Positions 1 through 11,069 are shown, counted from the stretch's first letter. The stretch is 64,000 bases of DNA from Muriiphilus sp048268845 (GCA_048268845.1 JBLWUQ010000007.1:62001-126000); one strand, 5' to 3'. The notes: a model not told the origin generated them from the letters alone. Translations and numbers: made by a program.

Positions 1-530
1 TGGGTCAGACGCTCGGGGGTAATGGCCTGCGCGATGCCGCGTCCGGGGCCGGTTTCGCTGAAGGTGAGCGCGCCGGTCAGGGTGGCGGCCCTGGCAATGT
101 CGAGGCGGATCGCGTCGTCAGGTTCGCGCTCCGCCATCGGGCGCGCGCGGCAGGTTCCGGGGTAGAGCGGGCCATCGGGGCCGGGCTGCGCGCCTTCCTG
201 CGGGGCGGAGAGGGCGTCGCGAATATCGGCACGGGTGCAGGAACAGGGATAGGTCACGCCCAGGTCTGCCAGGCGGGCAAGTGCCGCGTCATAGGCGGGC
301 AGGCGGTCGGATTGGCGAATCACCGGTTCCGGCCAGGCGAGGCCGAGCCAATGCAGGTCGTCGTGGATAGCCTCTTCGAACTCGGGCCGGCAGCGCGGCG
401 TGTCGATGTCCTCGATCCGGAGCAGGAAGCGGCCGCCATTGGCCCGCGCCATGTCCCAGGCGGTGAGGGCCGAGAAGGCGTGGCCGAGGTGCAGAAGCCC
501 GGTCGGCGAGGGCGCGAATCGGGTGATCAT
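1..530 (-). CDS. gluQRS: Glutamyl-Q tRNA(Asp) synthetase, 3' part outside the window
   Basis: The first 176 codons of a truncated glutamyl-tRNA synthetase paralogue are visible; the gene runs off the left edge. GluQRS activates glutamate and attaches it to queuosine in tRNA(Asp), needing no anticodon-binding domain. The protein opens MITRFAPSPTGLLHLGHAFS, with the class I HIGH-type motif HLGH at residues 14-17. It continues with the conserved LLRIEDIDTPR segment and the zinc-site cysteines of a YPCSCTR motif plus a later YPGTC. The start ATG lies 4 bp from the trmFO stop, so the two are probably co-transcribed. A queuosine biosynthesis gene, queA, is also in the window near 42-43 kb, which fits the pathway. 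A full GltX cannot be excluded without the C-terminus, but the early zinc motif and immediate MITRFAPSPTG start favour GluQRS. Confidence 0.85.
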   Translation of the reverse strand, partial: MITRFAPSPTGLLHLGHAFSALTAWDMARANGGRFLLRIEDIDTPRCRPEFEEAIHDDLHWLGLAWPEPVIRQSDRLPAYDAALARLADLGVTYPCSCTRADIRDALSAPQEGAQPGPDGPLYPGTCRARPMAEREPDDAIRLDIARAATLTGALTFSETGPGRGIAQAITPERLT

Positions 531-534
531 GGGG

Positions 535-1896
535 TCACGCCGGGGCAGGGGCTTTCGCGGCGGCGAGCCAGCCTTGCCAGTCATCCTTGGCCCGGTCGGT
601 ATAGGCCTTGTAGCGGTCGCGCCGCCCGCGCCGCCCGGCTTTCAGCCCCTCGACGGGCGGGAAAAGGCCGAAATTCACGTTCATCGGCTGGAATGTCCTG
701 GCATCGGCGCCGCCGGTGATGTGGTGCACCAGCGCGCCCATCGCGGTGGTCGCCGGCACCTCGGGCACCGTGCCGCCGAGAATTTCGGCCGCCGCCAGCC
801 GCCCGGCCAGCAGCCCCATCGCGGCGCTTTCGACATAGCCCTCGACGCCGGTCACCTGGCCTGCGAAACGGATGTTGGGGCGCGAGCGCAGGCGCATCTG
901 GCTGTCGAGCAGGGTGGGCGAGTTCATGAAGGTGTTGCGGTGGATGCCGCCCAGCCGCGCGAAACTGGCGTTTTCCAGGCCGGGGATCATGCGGAACACC
1001 TCGGTCTGCGCGCCGTATTTCATCTTGGTCTGGAATCCGACCATGTTGAAGAGCGTGCCCAGCGCGTTGTCGCGGCGAAGCTGGACCACGGCATAGGCCT
1101 TTTCGTCCGGCTTGTGCGTGTTGGTCAGCCCGACCGGCTTCATGGGGCCGTGGCGCAGCGTCTCGCGGCCGCGTTCGGCCATCACCTCGATCGGCAGGCA
1201 GCCGTCGAAATAGCTCGCGGTTTCGCCCTCGTGGAACTCGGTCTTGTCGGCGGCCAGAAGTGCGTCGATGAAGGCTTCGTATTCATCGCGGTTCATCGGG
1301 CAGTTGAGGTAGGCGCGGCGCTCGTCCTCGGTGTCGCCCTTGTCATAGCGCGACTGCGCCCAGACGACGTTCATGTCGATGGATTCGGCATAGATGATGG
1401 GCGCGATGGCGTCGAAAAAGGCGAGGCGCTCGGCGCCGGTTTCGGCCTGGATCGCGGCACCGAGGGCGGGCGAGGTCAAGGGGCCGGTGGCGAAGATCCA
1501 GTGGCCGCTGTCGGGCAGGGCGGTGATTTCGCCTTCGACCACGGTGACGTTGGGCAGCGCCCGAAGGATGTCGTTCACGTCCTGCGAAAACGGCTCGCGG
1601 TCGACGGCCAGCGCTCCGCCGGCGGGCAGGCGGTGGCGGTCGGCGGACTGCATGATCAGGCTGCCGGCCGCGCGCATTTCCCAGTGCAACAGCCCGACCG
1701 CGTTCTGCTCGTCATCATCCGAGCGAAACGAGTTCGAGCATACCATCTCGGCCAGCTTGCCGGTTTGGTGCGCGAAGGTGCCGACCTTGGGGCGCATCTC
1801 GTGGATGACCACGTCAAGCCCGGCCCCAGCCGCCTGCCATGCGGCTTCTGACCCGGCCATGCCGCCGCCGACGATGTGAAGTGTCCTGTCCGTCAT
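535..1896 (-). CDS. trmFO: Methylenetetrahydrofolate-tRNA-(uracil-5-)-methyltransferase TrmFO
   Basis: This 453-residue flavoprotein makes ribothymidine at position 54 of the tRNA T-loop, using methylenetetrahydrofolate as carbon donor and FAD. The dinucleotide-binding motif GGGMAG is at residues 10-15. The AEMVCSNSFRSD block carries Cys53, a conserved catalytic cysteine of the family, and a second conserved cysteine is in YLNCPM near residue 199. The C-terminal FAGQVTGVEGYVESAAMGLLAG block is also typical. Length matches the family (about 440-460). The gene lies between gyrA and gluQRS on the same strand and overlaps nothing. TrmFO occurs in Firmicutes and alphaproteobacteria in place of TrmA, so its presence fits the taxonomic assignment. 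Confidence 0.96.
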   Translation of the reverse strand: MTDRTLHIVGGGMAGSEAAWQAAGAGLDVVIHEMRPKVGTFAHQTGKLAEMVCSNSFRSDDDEQNAVGLLHWEMRAAGSLIMQSADRHRLPAGGALAVDREPFSQDVNDILRALPNVTVVEGEITALPDSGHWIFATGPLTSPALGAAIQAETGAERLAFFDAIAPIIYAESIDMNVVWAQSRYDKGDTEDERRAYLNCPMNRDEYEAFIDALLAADKTEFHEGETASYFDGCLPIEVMAERGRETLRHGPMKPVGLTNTHKPDEKAYAVVQLRRDNALGTLFNMVGFQTKMKYGAQTEVFRMIPGLENASFARLGGIHRNTFMNSPTLLDSQMRLRSRPNIRFAGQVTGVEGYVESAAMGLLAGRLAAAEILGGTVPEVPATTAMGALVHHITGGADARTFQPMNVNFGLFPPVEGLKAGRRGRRDRYKAYTDRAKDDWQGWLAAAKAPAPA

Positions 1897-1935
1897 GGCG
1901 TCGATCTATGCATGTCCGAGGCAAAAGGAAAGGCC

Positions 1936-1957
1936 ACGCCGGGGAAGCCCCCCGGCG

Positions 1958-1958
<1 letters not shown>
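1936..1958 (-). terminator. Probable intrinsic terminator of gyrA
   Basis: A perfect 9-bp GC-rich stem (1936-1944 with 1950-1958) with a 5-nt loop starts at the gyrA stop codon. Read on the minus strand, it is followed by GGCCTTTCCTTTT, an imperfect but T-rich tail. It sits between the gyrA stop and the trmFO start, so it probably ends or attenuates gyrA transcription. Confidence 0.55.
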
Positions 1959-4684
<2,726 letters not shown>

Positions 4685-4751
4685 GTGATCCGCCGTTCTC
4701 TGCTGCTGCCGTGGTCTGCCCAAGCGGCAAACACTCTATTTTGGTTGCCGG

Positions 4752-4781
4752 TTTATACCACCTACAAGCTTTGGGGTGCAA
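4752..4781 (-). promoter_or_regulatory. Candidate sigma-70-type promoter for gyrA
   Basis: On the minus strand, TTGCAC (4781-4776) and TATAAA (4757-4752) are separated by 18 bp. They lie about 70 bp upstream of the chosen GTG start of gyrA. The match is good for an alphaproteobacterium, but no start site is known. Confidence 0.5.
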
Positions 4782-4882
4782 TGCGTGGGCCACGCGATTT
4801 GCCATCCAATTTGCCGCGATTTCACGGCTTGGCTTTTGCGCCTCGGGCGGTAAAGTCCCGCCGACCACAGAAAGGAAGACCG

Positions 4883-6028
4883 ATGGCCCAGTCGCGCAAC
4901 ATTTTCGAAGAGGTGAACGAGACCGGCAAGGGCGCGCGCAAGGCGCCCACGACCGGCATGATCGACCGCGGCGGATCGCACGGCGCGCGCCGGGCGGTGC
5001 GGTGGTGGCTGATCTCGCTGTTCGTTCTGGTCGCGGTGATGGTCGTGGTCGGCGGGTTGACGCGGCTGACCGGCTCGGGGCTGTCGATCACCGAATGGAA
5101 CCTGGTGCTCGGTGCGATACCGCCCCTGAACGAGGCCGACTGGGCCAGCGAATTCGCGAAATACCAGCAAAGCCCGCAATACCAGCACCTGAACCACGGA
5201 ATGAGCTTCGAGGACTTCCAGGTAATCTATTGGTGGGAATGGGGCCACCGCCAGCTTGGCCGTCTGATCGGTCTGGTCTGGATCATTGGCTTTCTCGGCT
5301 TTCTCGCCACCCGCAAGCTGCCGGCCGGCTGGAACGGGCGGCTGTTGTGGATCGGCGCGCTGATCGGGCTGCAAGGCGTGATCGGCTGGTGGATGGTCGC
5401 CTCAGGGCTTGAAGGCGAGCGTGTCGCCGTCCTGTCCTACCGGCTGGCGACGCATCTGGGGCTGGCCTTCGTCATCCTCGGCCTGATCACCTGGGCTGTG
5501 CTGCTGGCGGGGAAAAGCGAGGCCGAGTTGATCCAGTCCCGCCGCCTGCGTGAAAAGAAGCTTTTCGGCATGGGCACCGGCCTGATGCATCTGGCGCTGT
5601 TGCAGATCCTGCTGGGCGCATTGGTGGCGGGGATCGACGCGGGCCGCAGCTTCGTCGACTGGCCATGGATGGCCGGGCAGGTGTTTCCGCCCGATGCCTT
5701 CTCGCTCGAACCGATCTGGCGCAACTTCTTCGAGAACCCCGGCCTCGTGCAGTTCATCCACCGCATCGTCGGCTATTTGCTGGCGCTCTTTGCCATCGGC
5801 GCCTTCATGGCCGCGCGCAAGGCCGCCAGCCCGATGACGCGGCAGGCCTTCACGCTGGCCGGGCTGATGGTGCTGACGCAGATGGTGCTGGGGATCTTCA
5901 CCGTGCTCTGGGCGGCCCCCCTTGACATCGCGATTACCCACCAGATCGGCGCCATCGTGACCTGGGTCCTGATCATCCACGCGCGCTTTCGCGCCGGCTA
6001 TCCGGCGGCGCAATCGGTGCGTGGCTGA
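4883..6028 (+). CDS. ctaA: Heme A synthase (COX15/CtaA family)
   Basis: CtaA oxidises the C8 methyl of heme O to a formyl group, giving heme A for aa3-type cytochrome oxidase; it is an inner-membrane protein. The 381-residue product has about eight hydrophobic helices and the alphaproteobacterial signature VVVGGLTRLTGSGLSITEW. Candidate heme-ligand histidines are in EWGHRQLGR, ATHLGLAF, QFIHRIVGYL and THQIGAIV. The start is the ATG at 4883, preceded by AAAGGAAG. The same frame stays open about 3 kb upstream, but that is an artefact opposite gyrA. The gene is divergent from gyrA and is followed closely by the M32 carboxypeptidase gene. Confidence 0.95.
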   Translation: MAQSRNIFEEVNETGKGARKAPTTGMIDRGGSHGARRAVRWWLISLFVLVAVMVVVGGLTRLTGSGLSITEWNLVLGAIPPLNEADWASEFAKYQQSPQYQHLNHGMSFEDFQVIYWWEWGHRQLGRLIGLVWIIGFLGFLATRKLPAGWNGRLLWIGALIGLQGVIGWWMVASGLEGERVAVLSYRLATHLGLAFVILGLITWAVLLAGKSEAELIQSRRLREKKLFGMGTGLMHLALLQILLGALVAGIDAGRSFVDWPWMAGQVFPPDAFSLEPIWRNFFENPGLVQFIHRIVGYLLALFAIGAFMAARKAASPMTRQAFTLAGLMVLTQMVLGIFTVLWAAPLDIAITHQIGAIVTWVLIIHARFRAGYPAAQSVRG

Positions 6029-6060
6029 GGCGCGAAACCTGACCACGGGAAGGACCCGCG

Positions 6061-7539
6061 ATGTCTGCCTATGACGATCTGATGGCGCATGAACGCCAGA
6101 CCCGGGCGCTTGGCCAGATCGCCGGGCGGCTGGGATGGGATCAGGAAACCGTGATGCCCGACGGCGCCGCACCGCAGCGCGCCGAGGAGAGCGAGGCGCT
6201 CGAACATGTGCTGCACGCTAGGCGCACCGACCCGAAGGTCGGAGGCTGGCTCGACGCCATCGACCAGGAGGGGCTCGACGCTGTCGGCCGCGCCAACCTG
6301 CGCCACATCCGCCGCCGGTTCGAGCGCACCAGCCGGGTGCCGGTGAAGCTCGCCGGCGAGATCGCGCGCGTTACCTCAAGCGCGCAACGCGACTGGGCCG
6401 AGGCGCGCGCGGCCGGCGACTTCAAGTCCTTCGCCCCGGTGCTGGCCAAGGTCGTCGGATTGAAACGCGACGAGGCGGCGGCGCTGGCCGACGGGGGCGA
6501 TACCTATGACGCGCTGCTAGACGATTACGAGCCGGGCGCGACCGGCGCCGAGTTGCAGGCGATGTTCGACGCCCTGCGCCCGCGCCTCGTGGCGCTGCGC
6601 GACCGGGTGATGGGGGCAGATCACCAGCCCGCGCCCCTGAGCGGCACCTTCGACGAACGCGCCCAGATGAAGCTGTCGCGGTCGCTGGCGCGCAGCTTTG
6701 GCTACGACATGCGCCACGGGCGGCTCGACAAGGCGGTGCATCCGTTCTCGTCCGGCTCCGGGCTCGATGTGCGCATCACCACCCGCACCAACCCGCATGA
6801 TCCGTTCAACTGCACCTATTCGACCATCCACGAGGTCGGGCATGCCTGCTATGAACAGAACATCGACCGCGCCTACCTGCTGACGCCGCTTGGCGAAGGC
6901 GTGTCGATGGGCGTGCACGAAAGCCAGAGCCGGATCTATGAGAACCAGATCGGACGCTCGCGCGCCTTCACCGGCTGGCTGTATCAGCGCTACCGCGAGG
7001 CGTTCGGCGAGCTCTCGACCCCCGACGCCGAGGCGTTCTTCGGAGCGGTCAACCGGGTGCATCCGGGCTTCATCCGAACCGAGTCCGACGAGATCCAGTA
7101 TAACCTGCACATCATGCTGCGCTTCGACCTCGAGCGCCGGATGATCGCGGGCGATCTGGCGCCCGAGGATCTGGAAGAGGCCTGGAACACGCGCTTTCTG
7201 GCGGATTTCGGCGTGGCGGTCGACAATCCCGCCAACGGAGCACTTCAGGACGTGCATTGGTCGGTCGGCCTCTTCGGCTATTTCCCGACCTACACGCTGG
7301 GCAATGTCTATGCCGGTTGCCTGATGAAGGAGCTGTCGACCGATATGCCCGACCTCGACGACCGCCTGGCGCGGGGAGAGATGACATCGGTCACGGGCTG
7401 GCTGACGGAACAGGTGCAGCGCCACGGCGGGCTTCATGAGCCGAAAGACCTGATCACGCGCGCCTGCGGCGCGGCTCCGAGCGAGGCGCCGCTGCTCGAC
7501 TATCTCGAAGCGAAATTCGCCGAGGTCTATCGCCTCTGA
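6061..7539 (+). CDS. Thermostable carboxypeptidase 1 family (M32) metallopeptidase
   Basis: This 492-residue M32 (Taq-type) carboxypeptidase is a cytoplasmic zinc enzyme that removes C-terminal residues from peptides. The zinc motif HEVGH is at residues 257-261, with the catalytic glutamate at 258. The third metal ligand is expected in HESQSR at about 286-291. The family-typical IRTESDEIQYNLHI segment lies further on, and GYFPTYTLGNVYAGCLM near the C-terminus is also characteristic. There is no signal peptide. It starts 32 bp after ctaA and may share its transcript. A palindromic repeat separates it from the convergent VIT-family gene. Confidence 0.94.
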   Translation: MSAYDDLMAHERQTRALGQIAGRLGWDQETVMPDGAAPQRAEESEALEHVLHARRTDPKVGGWLDAIDQEGLDAVGRANLRHIRRRFERTSRVPVKLAGEIARVTSSAQRDWAEARAAGDFKSFAPVLAKVVGLKRDEAAALADGGDTYDALLDDYEPGATGAELQAMFDALRPRLVALRDRVMGADHQPAPLSGTFDERAQMKLSRSLARSFGYDMRHGRLDKAVHPFSSGSGLDVRITTRTNPHDPFNCTYSTIHEVGHACYEQNIDRAYLLTPLGEGVSMGVHESQSRIYENQIGRSRAFTGWLYQRYREAFGELSTPDAEAFFGAVNRVHPGFIRTESDEIQYNLHIMLRFDLERRMIAGDLAPEDLEEAWNTRFLADFGVAVDNPANGALQDVHWSVGLFGYFPTYTLGNVYAGCLMKELSTDMPDLDDRLARGEMTSVTGWLTEQVQRHGGLHEPKDLITRACGAAPSEAPLLDYLEAKFAEVYRL

Positions 7540-7552
7540 AAGGTTGGCCGCG

Positions 7553-7637
7553 CCTGTCTTCATCTTGGTAAAAAATACTCATTGCGGCGCCCGAGGCGCG
7601 TGCGGGATTTGAGTATTTGGGCCAAGCTGAAGACGGG
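7553..7637. repeat. Imperfect inverted repeat between convergent genes
   Basis: Two arms of about 27 bp (7553-7580 and 7611-7637) are near reverse complements, with about 23 matching positions. Each carries a GTCTTCA-CTTGG block and a TACTC/GAGTA block. The 30-bp centre is GC-rich. The core (GAGTATTT followed by CCAAG, then TGAAGA) recurs near 27.7 kb and 41.05 kb. It could act as a bidirectional terminator for the M32 gene and the VIT gene. Confidence 0.65.
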
Positions 7638-7643
7638 ATGCGC

Positions 7644-8357
7644 CTATGCGATACCGGCGACGAGGTGGCCGGCGCCATAGGCGAGCGCGGCGCAGAAGCC
7701 TCCGACCGCAAGGGTCTCTCCGACGCAACGCAGAAGCGTTTCACGCGTCACCGACCAGCGCAGCACCCCGATAAGGGTGAGCGCAGCGGCCGTGGCCAGA
7801 CCCGAGATGCCGGCGGTCGCCGAGGTTTCGGACGCAACCATGAAGGGCAGGATCGGGATCGCGCCGAAGGAGATGAAGGACAGGAAGGTCATCAGGGCGC
7901 GCATGCGCGGATTGTGGAAATCCGGCGATTCCATGCCGTGATCGTAGCGCAGGCTGAGATCGGCCATCAGCATCGGGCTGGCGGCGAGTTGGTCGGCGGT
8001 GTGGCGGGCATTTTCGGCGGCCAGACCCTGCGCGATCAGGTGCGCCGCCAGCCGGTCGGCGGCGGCGTCGGGGTCGGCCTCGGCGGCAAGCTCGGCCTCG
8101 ATGTGGCGCGCGTCATAGAGGTCGCGGTTCGAGCGGCCGGACAGGAATTCGCCCAACCCCATGCTGACGCCGTCGGCGGCGAGGTTGGCGACACCGAAGA
8201 CCACAACCGCGATCGCGCCGAGCGCCAATGTGCCCTGCGCCTCGGCCCCGGCAAAGCCCGCGACCACGGCGAAGGTGGTGATGATGCCGTTGTTGCCGCC
8301 ATAGACGATCTGTTTGAGGTAGTCGCGAATCGTGTCGCGGGCGGCGGTCATCGGCAT
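7644..8357 (-). CDS. VIT1/CCC1-family transporter
   Basis: The 237-residue membrane protein belongs to the VIT1/CCC1 family, whose members move Fe(II) or Mn(II) out of the cytoplasm. The N-terminal DYLKQIVYGGNNGIITTFAV motif is diagnostic. It is followed by a second helix (VVFGVANLAADGVSMGLGEF), then a hydrophilic, acidic helical stretch (about residues 75-150) that is the likely metal-binding domain, then three C-terminal helices. The metal specificity cannot be read from sequence. The next gene upstream on the same strand is a 74-residue protein. Confidence 0.85.
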   Translation of the reverse strand: MPMTAARDTIRDYLKQIVYGGNNGIITTFAVVAGFAGAEAQGTLALGAIAVVVFGVANLAADGVSMGLGEFLSGRSNRDLYDARHIEAELAAEADPDAAADRLAAHLIAQGLAAENARHTADQLAASPMLMADLSLRYDHGMESPDFHNPRMRALMTFLSFISFGAIPILPFMVASETSATAGISGLATAAALTLIGVLRWSVTRETLLRCVGETLAVGGFCAALAYGAGHLVAGIA

Positions 8358-8407
8358 GTCGGGGGCTCCGGTCTGGCGCCCGGCACGACCGCCGGCGCCC
8401 TGTGCGC

Positions 8408-8430
8408 GGCTGCGGCCTGTCGCCGCAGCC
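8408..8430 (-). terminator. GC-rich hairpin after the 74-residue gene
   Basis: A perfect 9-bp stem (8408-8416 with 8422-8430) with a 5-nt loop begins directly at the stop codon of the upstream minus-strand gene. No T tract follows, so it may attenuate or protect mRNA rather than terminate fully before the VIT gene. Confidence 0.4.
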
Positions 8431-8655
8431 TCAGCCGTTTTCGCGTTTCGCGCGGCGGATTTCCTCGAGCAGCGTTCGGGCCCGATGCTCGGCGCGGCGC
8501 ACCCTGACCGCGGTCATGTAGGCTTCCTCGAGCGTGGTCGAGGAGGCGCCGATGGTCTTCTTGACCTCGTCGACCACGGCTTCGTCACCGGTTTCGCGCT
8601 CGACCTCGAGCACTTCCTGCGCCAGCTGGTCGGCGACCTGAAGCAGAAGATCCAT
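8431..8655 (-). CDS. Small conserved-type hypothetical protein
   Basis: The product has 74 residues, is charged and looks fully alpha-helical (MDLLLQVADQLAQEVLEVER at the start, then an Arg/Glu-rich C-terminus). There is no signal peptide or membrane segment and no motif I recognise. Codon bias matches its neighbours. It begins 10 bp after the alpha/beta hydrolase stop codon, so the two are probably one operon, perhaps with the VIT gene. Function unknown. Confidence 0.7.
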   Translation of the reverse strand: MDLLLQVADQLAQEVLEVERETGDEAVVDEVKKTIGASSTTLEEAYMTAVRVRRAEHRARTLLEEIRRAKRENG

Positions 8656-8665
8656 CCGGGCGCTC

Positions 8666-9319
8666 CTAGCGGGTGGTTTCGGTCAGGCGGCGGCGCACGT
8701 AGGTTTCCACGGTGCCGATCATCTGATCCATCTTGTCGTTCTCGAAGAAATGCCCGGCGCCCTCGATCTCGGTATGGGTGACGGTGATGCCCTTCTGTTC
8801 ATGCAGCTTGGCGACCAGCGCATGGGTGTCGGCGGGCGGTGCGACCCGGTCGGCGGTGCCGTTCACGATCAGGCCCGAAGCCGGGCAGGGCGCGAGGAAC
8901 GAGAAATCATACATGTTGGCGGGTGGCGATACCGAGATGAAGCCGGTGATCTCGGGCCGGCGCATCAGAAGCTGCATCCCGATCCATGCGCCGAACGAGA
9001 ACCCGGCGACCCAGCAATGCTTGGCGTTCTGGTTCATCGTCTGCAGGTAGTCGAGCGCCGAGGCGGCATCGGACAATTCGCCGATGCCCTGGTCATACTC
9101 GCCCTGGCTGCGCCCGACGCCGCGGAAGTTGAAACGCAGCACGTTGAAGCCCATGTTGTGAAAGGCGTAGTGCAGATTGTAGACGACCTTGTTGTTCATC
9201 GTGCCGCCGAACTGCGGATGCGGATGCAGCACGATGGCGATCGGGGCGTCGCGTTCCTTGTGCGCATGATAACGGCCTTCAAGCCGGCCTTCCGGTCCTG
9301 GAAAAATCACCTCGGGCAT
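8666..9319 (-). CDS. Alpha/beta hydrolase
   Basis: The 217-residue protein has a small alpha/beta-hydrolase core. The nucleophile serine is in GFSFGAW (Ser108), an acid is expected around NGTADRVAPP, and the histidine is in GAGHFFEN. An HPHPQFGGTMNNKVV segment near residue 32 is typical of a bacterial cytoplasmic family often annotated as an alpha/beta hydrolase or dienelactone-hydrolase-like protein. I chose the ATG at 9319 because AGAGAGG lies about 10 nt upstream; an in-frame ATG at 9370 would add a non-conserved 17 residues. Substrate unknown. It is divergent from iscR. Confidence 0.85.
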   Translation of the reverse strand: MPEVIFPGPEGRLEGRYHAHKERDAPIAIVLHPHPQFGGTMNNKVVYNLHYAFHNMGFNVLRFNFRGVGRSQGEYDQGIGELSDAASALDYLQTMNQNAKHCWVAGFSFGAWIGMQLLMRRPEITGFISVSPPANMYDFSFLAPCPASGLIVNGTADRVAPPADTHALVAKLHEQKGITVTHTEIEGAGHFFENDKMDQMIGTVETYVRRRLTETTR

Positions 9320-9349
9320 TTGGTCACGGCCTCTCTTTGCCCCGATTTC

Positions 9350-9378
9350 TTGACGAAAAGAATCGGGCAACCTAATAC
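9350..9378 (+). promoter_or_regulatory. Promoter of the iscR-suf operon
   Basis: TTGACG (9350-9355) and TAATAC (9373-9378) are separated by exactly 17 bp, a very good sigma-70 match. This implies a leader of roughly 78 nt before the iscR ATG at 9464. Operators for IscR or other iron regulators would be expected here. I see AT-richer sequence at about 9355-9380 but do not assign a specific box. Confidence 0.65.
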
Positions 9379-9463
9379 GTAAACCGCCCCGGGTGCCGGG
9401 GAGGCGTCTTCGTTCAACTAATGGCGGGTACGCCAGACGTCAATGTTTTGAAAGGGTCCGGCG

Positions 9464-9964
9464 ATGAAGCTTTCGACCAAGGGACGCTATGCCATGGTGG
9501 CGCTGGTGGATCTGGCGCTCCAGCCGGACGGCGCTTTGTCCTCGCTGACCGACCTTTCCCGGCGCCAGCACATTTCGCTGCCCTATCTGGAACAGCTCTT
9601 TGTCAAGCTGCGCCGCGCCGGGCTGGTGGAGAGCGTGCGCGGCCCCGGTGGTGGCTACCGGCTGGCGAAGCCCTGCGCCGAGATCCGGGTGTCGGACGTG
9701 CTCGAGGCGGTCGACGAGACGGTGAGCGCCATGCATACCGGGGCCGGGGCTTCGGGGGCGATCTCGGGGTCGAAGGCGCAATCGCTGACCAACCGGCTGT
9801 GGGAAAGCTTTTCGGCGCAGGTCTATGTCTTTCTGCACCAGACCCGGCTGTCGGACGTGGTGCACAACGAGTTGGCGCCCTGTCCTGCGGTTCCGACATT
9901 GTTCATGCTCGTCGATGAGGGCGATGAAGGTGCGGCCATCCCGGACACCGATCCCGCGATCTGA
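9464..9964 (+). CDS. iscR: Rrf2-family regulator, IscR type without the cysteine cluster
   Basis: This 166-residue Rrf2-family winged-helix protein leads the suf operon and is its probable repressor. The DNA-binding half has the family pattern MKLSTKGRYAMVALVDLAL, then ISLPYLEQLFVKLRRAGLVESVRGPGGGY. Canonical IscR holds a [2Fe-2S] cluster with three cysteines near residues 92-106. Here the stretch MHTGAGASGAISGSKAQ has none, and the only cysteines are Cys71 and Cys140. Rhodobacter sphaeroides IscR is known to lack the classical ligands and still bind a cluster, so this may be the same variant. It is transcribed from the promoter at 9350-9378 and lies 23 bp before iscS. Confidence 0.9.
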   Translation: MKLSTKGRYAMVALVDLALQPDGALSSLTDLSRRQHISLPYLEQLFVKLRRAGLVESVRGPGGGYRLAKPCAEIRVSDVLEAVDETVSAMHTGAGASGAISGSKAQSLTNRLWESFSAQVYVFLHQTRLSDVVHNELAPCPAVPTLFMLVDEGDEGAAIPDTDPAI

Positions 9965-9987
9965 ATGCGGCAATGAAGGAGGGGCCG

Positions 9988-11040
9988 ATGCCCCGCGTCT
10001 ATCTCGACTGGAATGCAACCACCCCGCTGCGCCCCGAGGCGCGCGCGGCGATGCTCACGGCGATGGAGGCGGTCGGCAATCCTTCAAGCGTGCATGCCGA
10101 GGGTCGCACCGCCAAGGGGATCGTCGAGACCGCCCGCAGGCAGGTTGCCGCCGCGGTCGGGGCCGAGGGGGCCGATGTCGTCTTCACCTCGTCGGCGACC
10201 GAGGCGGCGGCGCTGGCATTGGCCGGGCGCGGCATCGCCTGTTCGCCGGTCGAGCATGACGCCGTGGCAAGCTGGTGCGAGGTGGTTCTGACCACGGACC
10301 ATGCCGGGGCGGTGACAGTCCCCGACCCGGCCCGTGCCGCCTTGCAGCTTGCCAACAGCGAGACCGGCATCATCCAGGTGCTGCCCGAGGGTCTGGCGCT
10401 GACCGACGCGACGCAGGGGTTCGGCAAGATCCCGTTCGCCTTCAACTGGTCGGGCGCCGACATGGCGATCGTCTCGGCGCACAAACTGGGTGGGCCGAAG
10501 GGCGTCGGTGCGCTGATCCTGAAACGCGGGCTGGATGTCGCGGCGCGGATCACCGGCGGCGGGCAGGAGATGGGTCGCCGCTCGGGCACCGAAAACGTCA
10601 TCGGCATCGCCGGATTCGGTGCCGCCGCCGAGGCGGCGGCGCGCGATCTTGACGCCGGCAACATGGCAAAAGTCGAAAAAATTAGAAATATTCTAGAAGA
10701 TGCATTGTCGTCGGAGACAAAAGAGACTATTTTTGTCGGGAAAGACGCGAACAGGCTCCCCAACACCTCGTGCTTCATCACGCCGGGGTGGAAAGGGGAG
10801 ACCCAGGTGATGGTGATGGACTTGGCGGGGTTTGCCGTTTCGGCAGGCTCCGCCTGTTCATCCGGCAAGGTTCGGCCAAGCCGCGTCTTGCGCGCGATGG
10901 GGTTCGACGACGTGGCGGCCGCATCGGCGCTGCGGGTTTCGATCGGGCCGACGACGACCGAGGCCGAGGTCATGGAGTTTGCCAGGGCCTGGCTTGGTGA
11001 ATACGGGAAATTCCGCACCCGCGCCGCCGTGCGCGTGTGA
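9988..11040 (+). CDS. iscS: Cysteine desulfurase, IscS/NifS type
   Basis: This PLP enzyme (about 350 residues) takes sulfur from cysteine as a persulfide for Fe-S assembly. The N-terminus VYLDWNATTPLRPEA is typical. The PLP lysine is Lys166 in SAHKLGGPKG, and the catalytic cysteine is Cys290 in SAGSACSSGK. I chose the ATG at 9988 because AAGGAGG lies just upstream; the frame also has an ATG at 9973, before that Shine-Dalgarno sequence. It is a group I enzyme, distinct from the SufS at the end of the same operon. About residues 226-251 (10661-10740) are encoded by strikingly AT-rich DNA (about 36% GC), unlike the rest of the gene. Confidence 0.9.
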   Translation: MPRVYLDWNATTPLRPEARAAMLTAMEAVGNPSSVHAEGRTAKGIVETARRQVAAAVGAEGADVVFTSSATEAAALALAGRGIACSPVEHDAVASWCEVVLTTDHAGAVTVPDPARAALQLANSETGIIQVLPEGLALTDATQGFGKIPFAFNWSGADMAIVSAHKLGGPKGVGALILKRGLDVAARITGGGQEMGRRSGTENVIGIAGFGAAAEAAARDLDAGNMAKVEKIRNILEDALSSETKETIFVGKDANRLPNTSCFITPGWKGETQVMVMDLAGFAVSAGSACSSGKVRPSRVLRAMGFDDVAAASALRVSIGPTTTEAEVMEFARAWLGEYGKFRTRAAVRV

Positions 11041-11069
11041 CGGAGGGACGACAGGAAAGGCGAGACAGG

